64,000 bases of DNA from Bradyrhizobium sp. Ash2021 (lineage in GTDB: Bacteria > Pseudomonadota > Alphaproteobacteria > Rhizobiales > Xanthobacteraceae), in assembly GCF_031202265.1 (NCBI RefSeq), contig NZ_CP100604.1:5934501-5998500 (forward strand), given 5' to 3'. This document shows positions 55,442-64,000 of the stretch, in pieces. The notes beneath the pieces are model-generated. The model was not told where the DNA came from. It saw nothing but the letters and a program-made list of their open reading frames with translations, and ran no database searches. The position numbers and the translations under genes were made by a program. Numbering within the stretch: the stretch's first letter is position 1; each line of letters starts with the position of its first letter.

Positions 55442-56482
55442 ATGCCGACAGTCAGTCTAACGAGCCTTGCGCACGGCGGAGGTTGCGGCTGCAAATTGGC
55501 GCCTTCCGTCTTGCGGAACCTCCTCGCAGGTCAACTCTCAACGGCGTCCTTCCAGCAACTCATCGTCGGCACCGAAACGGGCGACGACGCAGCCGTTTGG
55601 CAGATCGACGATCATACCTGCATCGTGGCGACGACCGATTTTTTTATGCCGATAGTGGATGATCCGGCAGACTTCGGACGTATCGCCGCCACCAATGCGA
55701 TTTCCGATATTTACGCTATGGGTGCGAAGCCCATAATGGCGCTGGCGATTCTTGGCATCCCACTCGGCAAATTAGCTATCGAAAATGTCCGTGCGATTCT
55801 CGATGGCGGCGCTTCCGTTTGTGCACGTGCTGGTATTCCTGTTGCAGGTGGCCATTCCATTGACTCACCGGAACCAATTTACGGACTTTCCGTCATAGGT
55901 ACGTGCCGTCCGGACCAGGTGCGGCGCAATCGCAACGCTCGTTCTGGGGACGCATTGATTCTCACGAAATCAATCGGAATTGGCGTGTATTCAGCTGCCT
56001 TTAAAAAGGGACAACTTGATGACGCCGGCTACGCAGAGATGATTGCCTCGACGACGCTGCTTAATTCGATCGGAATGACCTTGAGCGAAGATCCCGCTGT
56101 TCATTCGATGACTGACGTAACCGGCTTCGGATTGCTGGGTCACGCGCTCGAAATGGCAAACGGCTCCAACTTGTCTCTGATAATCGACTCTTCCCGAGTT
56201 CCTTTCCTGCAAGCGGCCGAGCAACTCGCAATGAGTGGCTTTATCACAGGCGCCTCAAAGCGAAACTGGTCCAGTTATGGATGCTCGATCAATTTGCCAA
56301 CAACGCTGCCTGAATGGCAGCGGGATCTTCTAACCGATCCGCAAACTTCAGGCGGTCTGCTTATAGCCTGCTCACCGAATAGCGCCGAGTCGCTGGTAGC
56401 GAAAATTATTTCTGCGGGGAATTCCTCCACTCGCATGATCGGGAAGGTGGATGACGGCCGCCCCGAGGTCAATGTTATTTAA
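55442..56482 (+). CDS. selD: Selenide, water dikinase (selenophosphate synthase)
   Basis: This enzyme makes selenophosphate from selenide and ATP, the selenium donor for selenocysteine synthesis. It has 346 residues, the usual length. The active site is visible near the N-terminus: Cys15, Cys17 and Lys18 in GGGCGCK, the cysteine form, so this enzyme is not itself a selenoprotein. The Gly-rich ATP-binding parts ([18 protein letters not shown]) are present. GAGAGA lies about 8 nt before the ATG. A TTGACA at 55326-55331 could be a -35 box but has no good -10 partner. It is convergent with selC and selB, 50 bp away. Confidence 0.95.
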   Translation: MPTVSLTSLAHGGGCGCKLAPSVLRNLLAGQLSTASFQQLIVGTETGDDAAVWQIDDHTCIVATTDFFMPIVDDPADFGRIAATNAISDIYAMGAKPIMALAILGIPLGKLAIENVRAILDGGASVCARAGIPVAGGHSIDSPEPIYGLSVIGTCRPDQVRRNRNARSGDALILTKSIGIGVYSAAFKKGQLDDAGYAEMIASTTLLNSIGMTLSEDPAVHSMTDVTGFGLLGHALEMANGSNLSLIIDSSRVPFLQAAEQLAMSGFITGASKRNWSSYGCSINLPTTLPEWQRDLLTDPQTSGGLLIACSPNSAESLVAKIISAGNSSTRMIGKVDDGRPEVNVI

Positions 56483-56532
56483 TTGAGGCACATGGACTGG
56501 TCGGCGCAAAGTCACCGCACTTCAGTTGATAG

Positions 56533-56628
56533 TGGCGGAAGAGAGTGGGTGTCGAACCCACCAGAGACCGTCTAACAGCCTCTCCCGGATTTGAAGTCCG
56601 GACGCCCCACCGGGGACGCTTCTCCTCC
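56533..56628 (-). tRNA. selC: Selenocysteine tRNA, anticodon UCA
   Basis: The 96-nt gene on the minus strand includes an encoded CCA. The acceptor stem has 8 bp (GGAGGAGA with TCTCTTCC, one G-U pair). The D-arm CGTCCCCGGTGGGGCG and the anticodon arm CCGGACTTCAAATCCGG (anticodon UCA) are typical of bacterial tRNA-Sec. A long variable arm and the T-arm GTGGGTTCGACACCCAC follow. The first 57 nt of the gene overlap the end of the selB reading frame. It decodes UGA when a SECIS hairpin and SelB are present. Confidence 0.95.
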
Positions 56629-58578
56629 TGAGTTCGAGCCGGTCGACTCCGACCAAGGCCTTCGGAACAGCCCGAGCCGCGAGCTGTTGACAATACGGAA
56701 ATCTCCTCGCCGCAGTGTCACACCGTTGCGATCGAAAAACTCCATAATCTCAATTGCAATCTTGCGGCCGTTGTTTAGACGATCTCGCAATTGCGCAACA
56801 GATATTTTTCCATCGTTTTTTAACGCGATATCGCAGATGATTTCAGCTATCTCCGATATGGTCTCTTGCGGGAAAAAATGATCGCGAGATATCTCCCTGA
56901 TCTTTCCCATTTTGCTGACAAGTTTGAGCAGGCGCCGTATGTAAGGTTCTGGCAGATTTAAGCTGTGGCAAATCTCGCGTACTTTAGGAGGCCGAAGGCG
57001 GTCCTTTCCCGCAAGTAGCGGCAGAGTCCTCCGCCAGATTTCTTCGTCTGGCGAAGAAAGTGCCAGTGTGTGCGACGGTAGCCTGATCCACGCGCCATCC
57101 AGCGCGAGCTGGCCGCGTTTCGCGAGAATTTGTAAAACCGAATTTAGTGCGGACGCAGGCAGACGGGGCTCTAGCTGCATCCGCAATCGCTCGAGGCTGA
57201 TCCCTGGCACGTCCGGATTCTCACTATGAAACTTTTCGAGAATCGCCAGGAGATTCCTATTTAGATAGTCCCACACCGCCGGTAAGACAGTCCATACATG
57301 ATCTTGCGCCGATAGCGATATGGTGCCTATTTCTTCCGCAATAGCCTTGATCTCGAATGCGGAGAGCGCGAAATCACGACCGAACGCCGAAAGGTCCACG
57401 TAAAAGGGAGCTGTGTTCAAAAGCGCTTCCAATGACGCTTTTGGCTCCCGCTTTGAATATGCTTGAAGCTGAGCGATCCTAGCAGGGGTACGACGTTTAC
57501 GCGATGGAGCACGCAAATCAAGGAAACGACCGCCAGCGATGGTGCGCTGCCCCGACGTGTCACGCAGGACAAAACGATCTCTCGAAGCTGCTGCAATAGG
57601 ACGATCCAGTACCAACTGCACAAACCTCTCCTCTCCCGGCGCCATCAGTCCATCAGAGAGTAGGACAATACGTGCCCCTACTTCCACTGCTGCATGATAC
57701 AGCCTTGTGGGCATCCATTGAGTGAGCAGCTGCCCTTCGGTAGCGAGTACCCGCAGAACGACATCGATGCGATCCGCCGGCGCATGCAAGCTCGGGGCGA
57801 TAACGAAGTCACCGCGGCTGATTGATTCCTTGCGGATCTCGCTGCCTGTCAAATTGAGAGCGCAGCGATCTCCTACGTTTCCAACGCTCGCAGTCCGGTT
57901 CTGTGAATGTATCGAGCGCACGCTGGCCTTCAAACCCGAAGGGCTGACAAGGACATGATCGCCTACTGAAACGACGCCGGACACAACCGTTCCGGTTACA
58001 ACCGTCCCCAAACCGGATAACGTAAAGCAGCGATCAACCGCCAGACGAAAACCTCCCTTTCCATCGCTTGGCGGCTGCTCCCGGGCCGCTTCGACGATGT
58101 AAGCCCGCAGCGCCTCTATTCCTTCCCCGGTTACGGTCGAGACCTGTATGATTGGTGCCGACGAAAGAGTCGTCCCGTCGAGTAGCTCCCGAAGCTGGGC
58201 TTTGACCTTTTCGAACTGGATCTCGTCGGCGAGATCCGACTTGGTAAGTACCACGACGCCGCGCGAGATCTCCAAGAGATCGGCAATCAACAAGTGCTCG
58301 ACGGTTTGCGGCTTCACACCCTCATTGGCAGCAACGACCAACAATACAAAGTCGATACCTGTGGCACCGGCAAGCATGTTGTGAATAAACCGCTCATGCC
58401 CCGGAACATCGACGAAACCTAGTATAGAACCATCTGGCGTGGGCAGATAAGCGAATCCTAGATCAATTGATATTCCGCGAACCTTCTCTTCCTTGAGCCG
58501 ATCGGTGTCAAAGCCCGTGAGCGCTCGAACGAGTGCGGTTTTACCGTGATCAATGTGACCTGCGGTCCCGATGATCAT
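56572..58578 (-). CDS. selB: Selenocysteine-specific elongation factor
   Basis: SelB brings Sec-tRNA to UGA codons marked by a SECIS hairpin. The GTPase motifs are clear: GHIDHGKT at residues 7-14, DVPGHERF at 57-64 and TKSD for guanine specificity. A beta-barrel part and four winged-helix domains (about residues 390-650) follow; the last one binds SECIS RNA. The length is 668 residues. The natural family end would be near FFDRNGVTLRRGDFRI, but the frame runs on for about 36 residues, and the last 18 are coded by the 5' part of selC. The start ATG is at 58578, 147 bp after selA. Confidence 0.95.
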   Translation of the reverse strand: MIIGTAGHIDHGKTALVRALTGFDTDRLKEEKVRGISIDLGFAYLPTPDGSILGFVDVPGHERFIHNMLAGATGIDFVLLVVAANEGVKPQTVEHLLIADLLEISRGVVVLTKSDLADEIQFEKVKAQLRELLDGTTLSSAPIIQVSTVTGEGIEALRAYIVEAAREQPPSDGKGGFRLAVDRCFTLSGLGTVVTGTVVSGVVSVGDHVLVSPSGLKASVRSIHSQNRTASVGNVGDRCALNLTGSEIRKESISRGDFVIAPSLHAPADRIDVVLRVLATEGQLLTQWMPTRLYHAAVEVGARIVLLSDGLMAPGEERFVQLVLDRPIAAASRDRFVLRDTSGQRTIAGGRFLDLRAPSRKRRTPARIAQLQAYSKREPKASLEALLNTAPFYVDLSAFGRDFALSAFEIKAIAEEIGTISLSAQDHVWTVLPAVWDYLNRNLLAILEKFHSENPDVPGISLERLRMQLEPRLPASALNSVLQILAKRGQLALDGAWIRLPSHTLALSSPDEEIWRRTLPLLAGKDRLRPPKVREICHSLNLPEPYIRRLLKLVSKMGKIREISRDHFFPQETISEIAEIICDIALKNDGKISVAQLRDRLNNGRKIAIEIMEFFDRNGVTLRRGDFRIVNSSRLGLFRRPWSESTGSNSGGEASPVGRPDFKSGRGC

Positions 58579-58725
58579 TTTTCGGTCGCTCGCAAGAAAG
58601 CGCCAAAGATGGTACTGTTCAAACGCATTGAGGCCATCAAAAGCTTTTCTGCGTTTGTGCGCCTAAGGCCTGAACCAGATATACGCTCTGCTCTGCCATG
58701 CTTGGCAAGCTCCAGGCATTCTGTC

Positions 58726-60138
58726 TCAAACCTTTGGGACATCGAGGTACTGCAAGTTAGCGAGAAATTCTGCTTCCTCTTCAAGACAGCGAAGATCCAG
58801 GAGGATGGAGCCGTGTTCGAACCTTCCGGCAATCGGTATCGGGAGGCGGCGTAGGGCGTTCGCCATGCGCATGAGCAATCTTCCACTGTGCTCTGATGCA
58901 CATCGGATCGAGATGCCGGCGCTTTGAATCGTTTCGAGAGGCAACGCGCCCGAGCCGGCCTGGCTCTCGCACTTGGTGACATCTATGAGGAACGCATTAC
59001 CGATCTTCGTGGAAAGTACTGGCGCAAGGCGCCTCGCGACGCGTTCGATTTCCGCAAACGGCCGTACTAACGAACGAAGGGTCGGAAGTACCTGAAGTAA
59101 CCGATCTGGATCGCGATAGAGTTTGAGCGTCTCCTCGAGAGCCGCCAACCGGATCTTATCGACCCGCATAGCGCGCTTCATTGGATTCTGATTGATCTTC
59201 TTGATCAGCTCCTTTTTGCCGACGATAAATCCCGCTTGCGGACCGCCAAGAAGTTTGTCTCCCGAAAATGTCACGAGATCGGCGCCATCCTGCAGCGTCT
59301 CGGTAATGGTTCGTTCATGCGCCAAACCCCAGCGAGACAAGTCCACCAGCGTCCCGGAGCCCAGGTCGTGCACGAATGGAATATTCCTACCATTCGAGAT
59401 AGCCGAAAGTGCGCGAGCGCTCACCTCGGCAACAAAGCCGCGGACAACGTAATTCGACGTATGAACCTTGAGCACTACCCCGGTGCCCGGACCAATCGCC
59501 GAAATGTAATCCTTTTCATGAGTACGGTTCGTTGTGCCAACCTCCCTGAGCTTAGTGCCGGCCCTGTCCGTGATTTCAGGCAGCCGGAAGGCGCCCCCGA
59601 TCTCTATCAGCTCACCTCGGGAAATGATTGATTCCTTGTCCCTAGCGAGCGTGTTGAGGACAAGCATAACGGCAGCCGCGTTATTGTTAACGATTGTCGC
59701 GTCTTCGGCCCCCGTGAGCTCGCAGATCAGGTTTCGAAGATGATCGTCGCGCTCGCCGCGGCCACCGGTCGATACGTCGAATTCGAGCGTGACAAACTTG
59801 CGCATTGCTGCGATAGCAGCCGCAACCGCCGTTTCGGCGAGCACTGCTCGACCAAGATTCGTATGAAGTACGACGCCGGTGAGGTTAAAGACAGGCTTTA
59901 ACTTGGGAAGCGAAAGCGCTTCTAACCGGCAGGTGGCGATCGCGGCGAAGTCGCCGGCGTTAAGGCCAGGATTATCAGCTTGCGGATTTTCGCGGATCTC
60001 GGCCACCGCCTGCTGCACGGCCGACACGACGGCCCGTCGCCCGAACCGCTCCACGGCAAGCGCCGCCTCGCCCTCATGCATTATCCTGTCAATTGAGGGG
60101 AGCCTGCCTCGGCGCTGCGATTCCCTATTCGTCGACAT
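58726..60138 (-). CDS. selA: L-seryl-tRNA(Sec) selenium transferase
   Basis: SelA converts seryl-tRNA(Sec) to selenocysteinyl-tRNA(Sec) with selenophosphate. It is a PLP enzyme of 470 residues, close to the E. coli length. The PLP lysine is Lys295 in FSGDKLLGGPQAG, at the same number as in E. coli. The N-terminal domain that contacts tRNA-Sec (PSIDRIM) and the NLTGVVLHTNLGRA motif are present. It is first in the selA-selB-selC row. The ribosome site before the ATG at 60138 is weak. Confidence 0.95.
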   Translation of the reverse strand: MSTNRESQRRGRLPSIDRIMHEGEAALAVERFGRRAVVSAVQQAVAEIRENPQADNPGLNAGDFAAIATCRLEALSLPKLKPVFNLTGVVLHTNLGRAVLAETAVAAAIAAMRKFVTLEFDVSTGGRGERDDHLRNLICELTGAEDATIVNNNAAAVMLVLNTLARDKESIISRGELIEIGGAFRLPEITDRAGTKLREVGTTNRTHEKDYISAIGPGTGVVLKVHTSNYVVRGFVAEVSARALSAISNGRNIPFVHDLGSGTLVDLSRWGLAHERTITETLQDGADLVTFSGDKLLGGPQAGFIVGKKELIKKINQNPMKRAMRVDKIRLAALEETLKLYRDPDRLLQVLPTLRSLVRPFAEIERVARRLAPVLSTKIGNAFLIDVTKCESQAGSGALPLETIQSAGISIRCASEHSGRLLMRMANALRRLPIPIAGRFEHGSILLDLRCLEEEAEFLANLQYLDVPKV

Positions 60139-60491
60139 ATCTCAATCCGCCATGGAGACGGTGAACGCCGGCCCCGCCGCAGCAAAAATGGTCGCTGACG
60201 AAACACCTTGAAGAGTTAGTGCGCCCGAAGAGGGAGGAAAGCACGTTTGGTAAGGTTCGGCGGGGCCGCCAATGGAGGCGAAAATATTTCGCGCTATTTT
60301 TGTTCTGCTCATCACGAACCTCACGGGCCACGTGCGGACTTAATCGCGCGTCGAAGTCTCGATATATGCCTAGTCGCATTTTGACATCGACGATCATCAT
60401 GAGCTGTCAACTAATCGACAGCGAACGCGCAAACGGTTCGAAATCTTCTGTTGACCATTAACGGGTTGCGTAAGAGAATAACTTCGTGGAT
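60139..60491. other. Divergent intergenic region upstream of selA
   Basis: About 350 bp between selA and the divergent broken gene. It must contain the selA promoter on the minus strand. I see short AT-rich stretches (near 60280-60310 and 60395-60420) but no clear -35/-10 pair. The open frames here have no protein-like content. Confidence 0.4.
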
Positions 60492-61227
60492 ATGAGTCAG
60501 GCTCCCGAGGTTCGGGGCTTACGGCAATTGAATAACGAAGTTGGGCAGCAACTGGGGCTGGCCATTACGTTGTTTCGCTGGCCCTCAACCCATCGACAAC
60601 TGAACCTGCCGCTTGCGTTCTGCTTGATTGTACTCGCCGGAATGTTTTTTGCCCTCGCGGCGATCGCGCTAGAAGACTCCGTTGTTGAGCTTTCGAAGGT
60701 CGAGACATTCTCTTCAATTGAGTATATGCGACGAAATCCGCTTGACAACGAACGCGTGGTTTTCATGCTCGATCGCATCGGCGGTGGGATTAAACGTCTG
60801 GACAACTGTCGCGGCCGAGACGTCCTCGTACCTTTTTTGCCAAGTCGTGCGATCGTGCCGAGAGGAGGTCGCGTTGCTGCGACGACTTCTCGCGGGAAAC
60901 GGGTGCTTAAAGATGGCTATGGTTGCGATTGAAGTCGGCGATAACGACATTGCAGCCCATCGATTTCTCGAAAAGCTTCCGGTCGACTTCTCGATTTTAC
61001 GCGTTCGCGACAGGACCGTCGCCAGAGCGTGGCGCGGCGATGCGCTGCCTGAACCTTCCGTGCTCGATAAATCATTGAAATCACAATATTGCGTGCAAGG
61101 AACTCTCGATTGGGATGATCTCGAAATATCTTACCTGATTGCTGCGTGGTCTTTAGAACTGACAGGCTTCGCAGGATCTGCGCCGCACACGACCAACGAA
61201 AATTTAGCTGAAACACGAAAGGAGTAG
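60492..61227 (+). pseudogene. Membrane-anchored gene of unknown family, apparently frameshifted
   Basis: The first frame (ATG at 60492) encodes a short cytoplasmic part, one membrane helix (LPLAFCLIVLAGMFFALAAIAL, about residues 40-61) and a periplasmic start (RRNPLDNERVVFMLDRIGGG). After about 60790 the protein-like text continues in another frame (LFCQVVRSCREEVALLRRLL, HRFLEKLPVDFSILRVRD, SYLIAAWSLELTGFAG) to the stop at 61225-61227. Together they would form about 240 residues. A one-base change near 60785-60800 would rejoin them. The stop codon lies inside the left target duplication of the IS element, 5 bp before what was the start of the transglutaminase-like gene. I do not recognise the family. 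Confidence 0.55.
61219..61227. repeat. Target-site duplication, left copy
   Basis: AAGGAGTAG directly precedes the left inverted repeat of the IS element and is repeated exactly after the right end. It contains the stop codon TAG of the upstream gene. Confidence 0.92.
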
Positions 61228-62666
61228 GGAATTGCCCCGGGGAATGTTGAAATAGGAGGAGCGGCGTTGCTCGCCTTGAGCCGGTAGGCTCGGGGTGCTG
61301 ATTCCACGAAAGGAAAGCAACGCCATGATGAAAGCTATCACACCATTAACCGCTTTGCCTCCGACAGGAATGGGGGCTGTGGACAAAGCTTGGGACGCGG
61401 TTTCGGTCAGCTTTGATCGATTCTGTCTGACGGCCGGGATCGAGGCGCTCGGAACCATGATGGAACAGGACGCCGAGCAGGCTTGCGGGGCTCGCCATGC
61501 CCGCAGCGATGGCCGGCGCGGTTATCGCTGGGGCCGAACCCAGGGCAAGATCGGCTTCCACGCCGGTAAGGTGGCGGTTGAGCGGCCCCGCGTGCGCGAC
61601 GTCGAGGGCCATGAACTGGCACTGCCGAGTTGGGAGCGTGCGGTCGCGGAGGACTGGCTTGGCAAGTGGGCGATGAACCTGATGCTGATCAACGTATCGA
61701 CGCGGAAATTCCGCCGAGCGGTGCGGCTTCCCGAGGGCGATGTTCCCGCGCCAGCGGGGGCCGGAGTATCGAAGTCGGCAGCTTCGCGGCACTTCGTGGC
61801 GTTGTCGGCTGCGCGCATGAAGGAATGGATGGGTGCGGATCTGTCCGGCCTCGACATCATGGTGGTGCAGATCGACGGCATCCACATCAGTGAGCATCTC
61901 GTGCTGGTGGCTGCGCTCGGGATCGATAGCGAGGGCTTCAAGCACCCGCTTGGACTGATGGAGGGGGCAACTGAGCACAGTGCTGTGGTGCAGGCATTGA
62001 TCGACGACCTGATCGAGCGGGGCCTCGATCCAGCGGTGCCGCGCTTGTTTATCATCGACGGCTCGAAGGCGCTCGCCAAGGCGATCCGGCATAGCTTCGG
62101 GAGCCACACGCCAATCCAGCGCTGCCAGATCCACAAGGCCCGGAACATCATGGAGCGTCTATCTCCCGCTCTGCATGCATCGGTCCGGCGTGCGTTGCGC
62201 CAAGCTTGGGAACTCAACGATGCGGCGAAGGCGGAGAAGCTGATCCGCAATCTCGCCCAGCGCCTCGAGCGCGACGCGCCTGGCGTCTCAAAAAGCCTCC
62301 TCGAGGGATTGGATGAAATCCTCACAGTGAGCAGGCTCGGTCTTCCGGCGGAATTGCGGCGCTCGCTGGCCTGCACCAACATCATCGAAAATATGATGGG
62401 GACCGTGCGTCGCGTCACCCGCAATGTGAAGCGCTGGAGTTCGTCCTCGATGGCTTTGCGCTGGACCGCTGCGGCCATGAACGAAGCAAAGAAAGGCTTT
62501 CGTAGGCTCAAAGCCTACAAGCAACTTCCTGCCCTGCGGGTCGCGCTGGCCGCTCACTACGAAAAGGAGACCAACAATCGCGCTCTTGTCCAAACTGCGA
62601 AGGCCGCTTAACGTCATTCACGGCAACGACCGCTTCATAAAGTTCAACAGAGCACGGGGCAATTCC
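61228..62666 (+). mobile_element. IS256-family insertion sequence, complete (1439 bp)
   Basis: The left end GGAATTGCCCCG (61228-61239) is the exact inverse of the right end CGGGGCAATTCC (62655-62666). The element is flanked by a perfect 9-bp target duplication and contains one intact transposase gene that fills most of it. Both ends and the frame are complete, so the element looks recently inserted and possibly still mobile. Confidence 0.93.
61325..62611 (+). CDS. IS256-family transposase
   Basis: This 428-residue mutator-type transposase has the ATG at 61325 with AAGGAAA 8 nt upstream. The DDE residues are Asp184 (VVQIDGIHI), Asp245 (FIIDGSKAL) and Glu355 (NIIENMMGTVR). The C/D-to-H region QRCQIHKARNI is also typical. 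The gene is intact. It catalyses copy-out/paste-in movement through a circle intermediate and makes 8-9-bp duplications, which fits what is seen at the ends. Confidence 0.95.
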   Translation: MMKAITPLTALPPTGMGAVDKAWDAVSVSFDRFCLTAGIEALGTMMEQDAEQACGARHARSDGRRGYRWGRTQGKIGFHAGKVAVERPRVRDVEGHELALPSWERAVAEDWLGKWAMNLMLINVSTRKFRRAVRLPEGDVPAPAGAGVSKSAASRHFVALSAARMKEWMGADLSGLDIMVVQIDGIHISEHLVLVAALGIDSEGFKHPLGLMEGATEHSAVVQALIDDLIERGLDPAVPRLFIIDGSKALAKAIRHSFGSHTPIQRCQIHKARNIMERLSPALHASVRRALRQAWELNDAAKAEKLIRNLAQRLERDAPGVSKSLLEGLDEILTVSRLGLPAELRRSLACTNIIENMMGTVRRVTRNVKRWSSSSMALRWTAAAMNEAKKGFRRLKAYKQLPALRVALAAHYEKETNNRALVQTAKAA

Positions 62667-62675
62667 AAGGAGTAG
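62667..62675. repeat. Target-site duplication, right copy (contains the downstream ribosome site)
   Basis: AAGGAGTAG directly follows the right inverted repeat. Its AAGGAG lies 8 nt before the ATG of the transglutaminase-like gene and is that gene's ribosome binding site, preserved by the duplication. Confidence 0.9.
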
Positions 62676-62680
62676 ACTCG

Positions 62681-63787
62681 ATGATGATGCACAGACGCGA
62701 TATTCTTGTGGGTGGAGCGACGATTGCGATCGCGGCGAGCTTGTCGCGAGCAGCAAGGTCGCAAGCGGTATTCGCGCCAAAGCCAGGCCCGTGGCGAACC
62801 TTCGAAGTGGTCAGTCAACTTAAAATCGCCAGTCAGGGCAGCCCTGCCCAGGCTTGGGTTCCCCTGCCCTCGGTGAACGAAGTCGACTGGTTCAGGACGT
62901 TTGACAACACATGGAAGTCGAACGGGAAGGCGACTCTCGAGACTCATCCAAAGTATGGAGCGAGCATGGTGCATGTCGAATGGCCAACTTCCGAGCAGAG
63001 TGCGGCCGTCGAAATCACTAGCCGATTCTCGACACGCGACCGTGCAATCGATCTTTCCAGGTCGGGCAAAGCTGCGCCGCTGTCAGCATCAGAACAGAGC
63101 CTCTATACCAGTCCGACGAAGTTTATCCCAACCGACGGTATCGCACGTGAACTTTCCAACAAAGTTGTCGCAGACGCTAAGGCGACTAGCGACGTGGAGA
63201 AGGCCCGTGCGATATATGACTGGATCATCGATAATACGTTCCGCGACGCCAGAGTCCGCGGCTGCGGAGCAGGTGACGTTGCCGCTATGCTCATGAGCGG
63301 CAATTTAGGTGGCAAGTGCGCCGATCTGAACGCCCTGTTTGTCGGCTTGATGCGCGCACAAGGCATTCCCGCGAGAGACGTATATGGAATTCGAGTTGCT
63401 CCTTCCGCATTCGGCTACAAGAGCTTAGGTGCAAATACAGCAACGATCTCCAGGGCCCAGCATTGTCGCGCCGAAGTACATCTTGCTGGCTTCGGCTGGG
63501 TGCCGATGGATCCCGCGGATGTCCGCAAGGTGGTTCTCGAAGAAGCGCCGGGCGGCCTCGCTATCGACAACGATAAAGTCGTCGCTGCGCGCAAAGCCCT
63601 CTTCGGCTCGTGGGAAGCCAATTGGATGGCCTATAACTTCGCTCATGACGTGGAACTGAACGGAGCGAAGGACGGCCAGGTCGCATTTCTGATGTATCCA
63701 GAGGCCGAGACGGGGGCGGGAAGATTGGATTGCCTCGATCCGGATACGTTTAGTTATACAATTACAGCCAAACAGATCTTTGCTTAA
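62681..63787 (+). CDS. Tat-exported transglutaminase-like protein
   Basis: This 368-residue protein has a twin-arginine signal (MMMHRRDILVGGATIA, cleavage near RARSQA). The transglutaminase-like core has Cys213 in GGKCADLNALFVGL, His267 in RAEVHLAGFGWVP and Asp277 in MDPAD, a full catalytic triad. Family members act as proteases or as transglutaminases, and no substrate can be named. It starts 5 nt after the old stop codon of the upstream broken gene, so both once formed an operon that the IS element now splits. Expression now needs read-through from the element or a new promoter. Confidence 0.85.
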   Translation: MMMHRRDILVGGATIAIAASLSRAARSQAVFAPKPGPWRTFEVVSQLKIASQGSPAQAWVPLPSVNEVDWFRTFDNTWKSNGKATLETHPKYGASMVHVEWPTSEQSAAVEITSRFSTRDRAIDLSRSGKAAPLSASEQSLYTSPTKFIPTDGIARELSNKVVADAKATSDVEKARAIYDWIIDNTFRDARVRGCGAGDVAAMLMSGNLGGKCADLNALFVGLMRAQGIPARDVYGIRVAPSAFGYKSLGANTATISRAQHCRAEVHLAGFGWVPMDPADVRKVVLEEAPGGLAIDNDKVVAARKALFGSWEANWMAYNFAHDVELNGAKDGQVAFLMYPEAETGAGRLDCLDPDTFSYTITAKQIFA

Positions 63788-63804
63788 ATGCCACAAATAA
63801 AAGG

Positions 63805-63836
63805 AAGGACGCCACATGAGTGGCGGCCTTTAGTTT
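63805..63836 (+). terminator. Hairpin terminator after the transglutaminase-like gene
   Basis: GCCAC-ATGA-GTGGC forms the core, extended by an outer AAGG/CCTT pairing, and TTTAGTTT follows. It begins 17 bp after the stop codon. The remaining 164 bp to the window end show no supported gene. Confidence 0.6.
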
Positions 63837-64000
63837 GGGAGGACTGTACAAGTGATTCAGCTGCTTGCCGGCCGGCTCGCCTTCTAACCTGCGATGCCAC
63901 CTTAGCGAACCTGTCACAGTTCACGATCAGCCTGCAAAGCCCGCTCCGTTGTCTTAGCATCCCTCTACGTTTCCGCACTCACTCCCGTATGCGCGCGGAC

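Overview
The window looks like the chromosome of an alphaproteobacterium of the Bradyrhizobium type. It is GC-rich and carries many small exported proteins, a DUF3126-type protein, a gamma-class carbonic anhydrase, a serine acetyltransferase and a rhizobial-type intergenic palindrome. No rRNA operon is present. The only complete RNA gene I can support is a selenocysteine tRNA.

Region 1 (1-33 kb) is a type I secretion and giant-adhesin locus. It starts inside an exporter ATPase gene, followed by its membrane-fusion protein and a LapG-type periplasmic cysteine protease. Convergent to these lies a 3421-residue repeat adhesin with a possible LapG cleavage site in its N-terminal part. After a stretch of small exported or hypothetical proteins and a broken HicB-like gene comes a second exporter pair (PrsD/PrsE type). 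Further on is a second giant protein of 3035 residues, with a DUF4347 N-terminus, two families of almost perfect tandem repeats and RTX motifs at the C-terminus. A small gene with a TTG start precedes it.

Region 2 (34-46.7 kb) looks like ordinary core genome: a Tat-exported dienelactone hydrolase, glycine-rich exported proteins, gamma carbonic anhydrase, CysE, a polytopic membrane protein, an alpha/beta hydrolase, a CHCC zinc-finger protein, an FAD monooxygenase and a lipoprotein.

Region 3 (46.8-64 kb) has the features of an acquired, rearranged segment. It opens with a tRNA-Leu fragment, an arylformamidase fragment and one truncated plus one complete rve-type transposase. Then comes a five-gene same-strand block: a NitT/TauT-type ABC transporter, a double-domain nitrilase whose second domain lacks the catalytic cysteine, and a LysR regulator. 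Upstream of the block is a frameshifted nitrile hydratase accessory-like gene. Next is a complete selenocysteine insertion set (selA, selB, selC and convergent selD), in which the selB reading frame runs into the tRNA gene. Finally, an IS256-family element sits exactly between a frameshifted gene and a Tat-exported transglutaminase-like gene, and its 9-bp target duplication contains the downstream ribosome binding site.

Functional reading (inference): region 1 exports, anchors and releases large surface adhesins. Region 3 imports and hydrolyses a nitrile- or amide-like compound and provides selenocysteine for a selenoprotein encoded outside the window.
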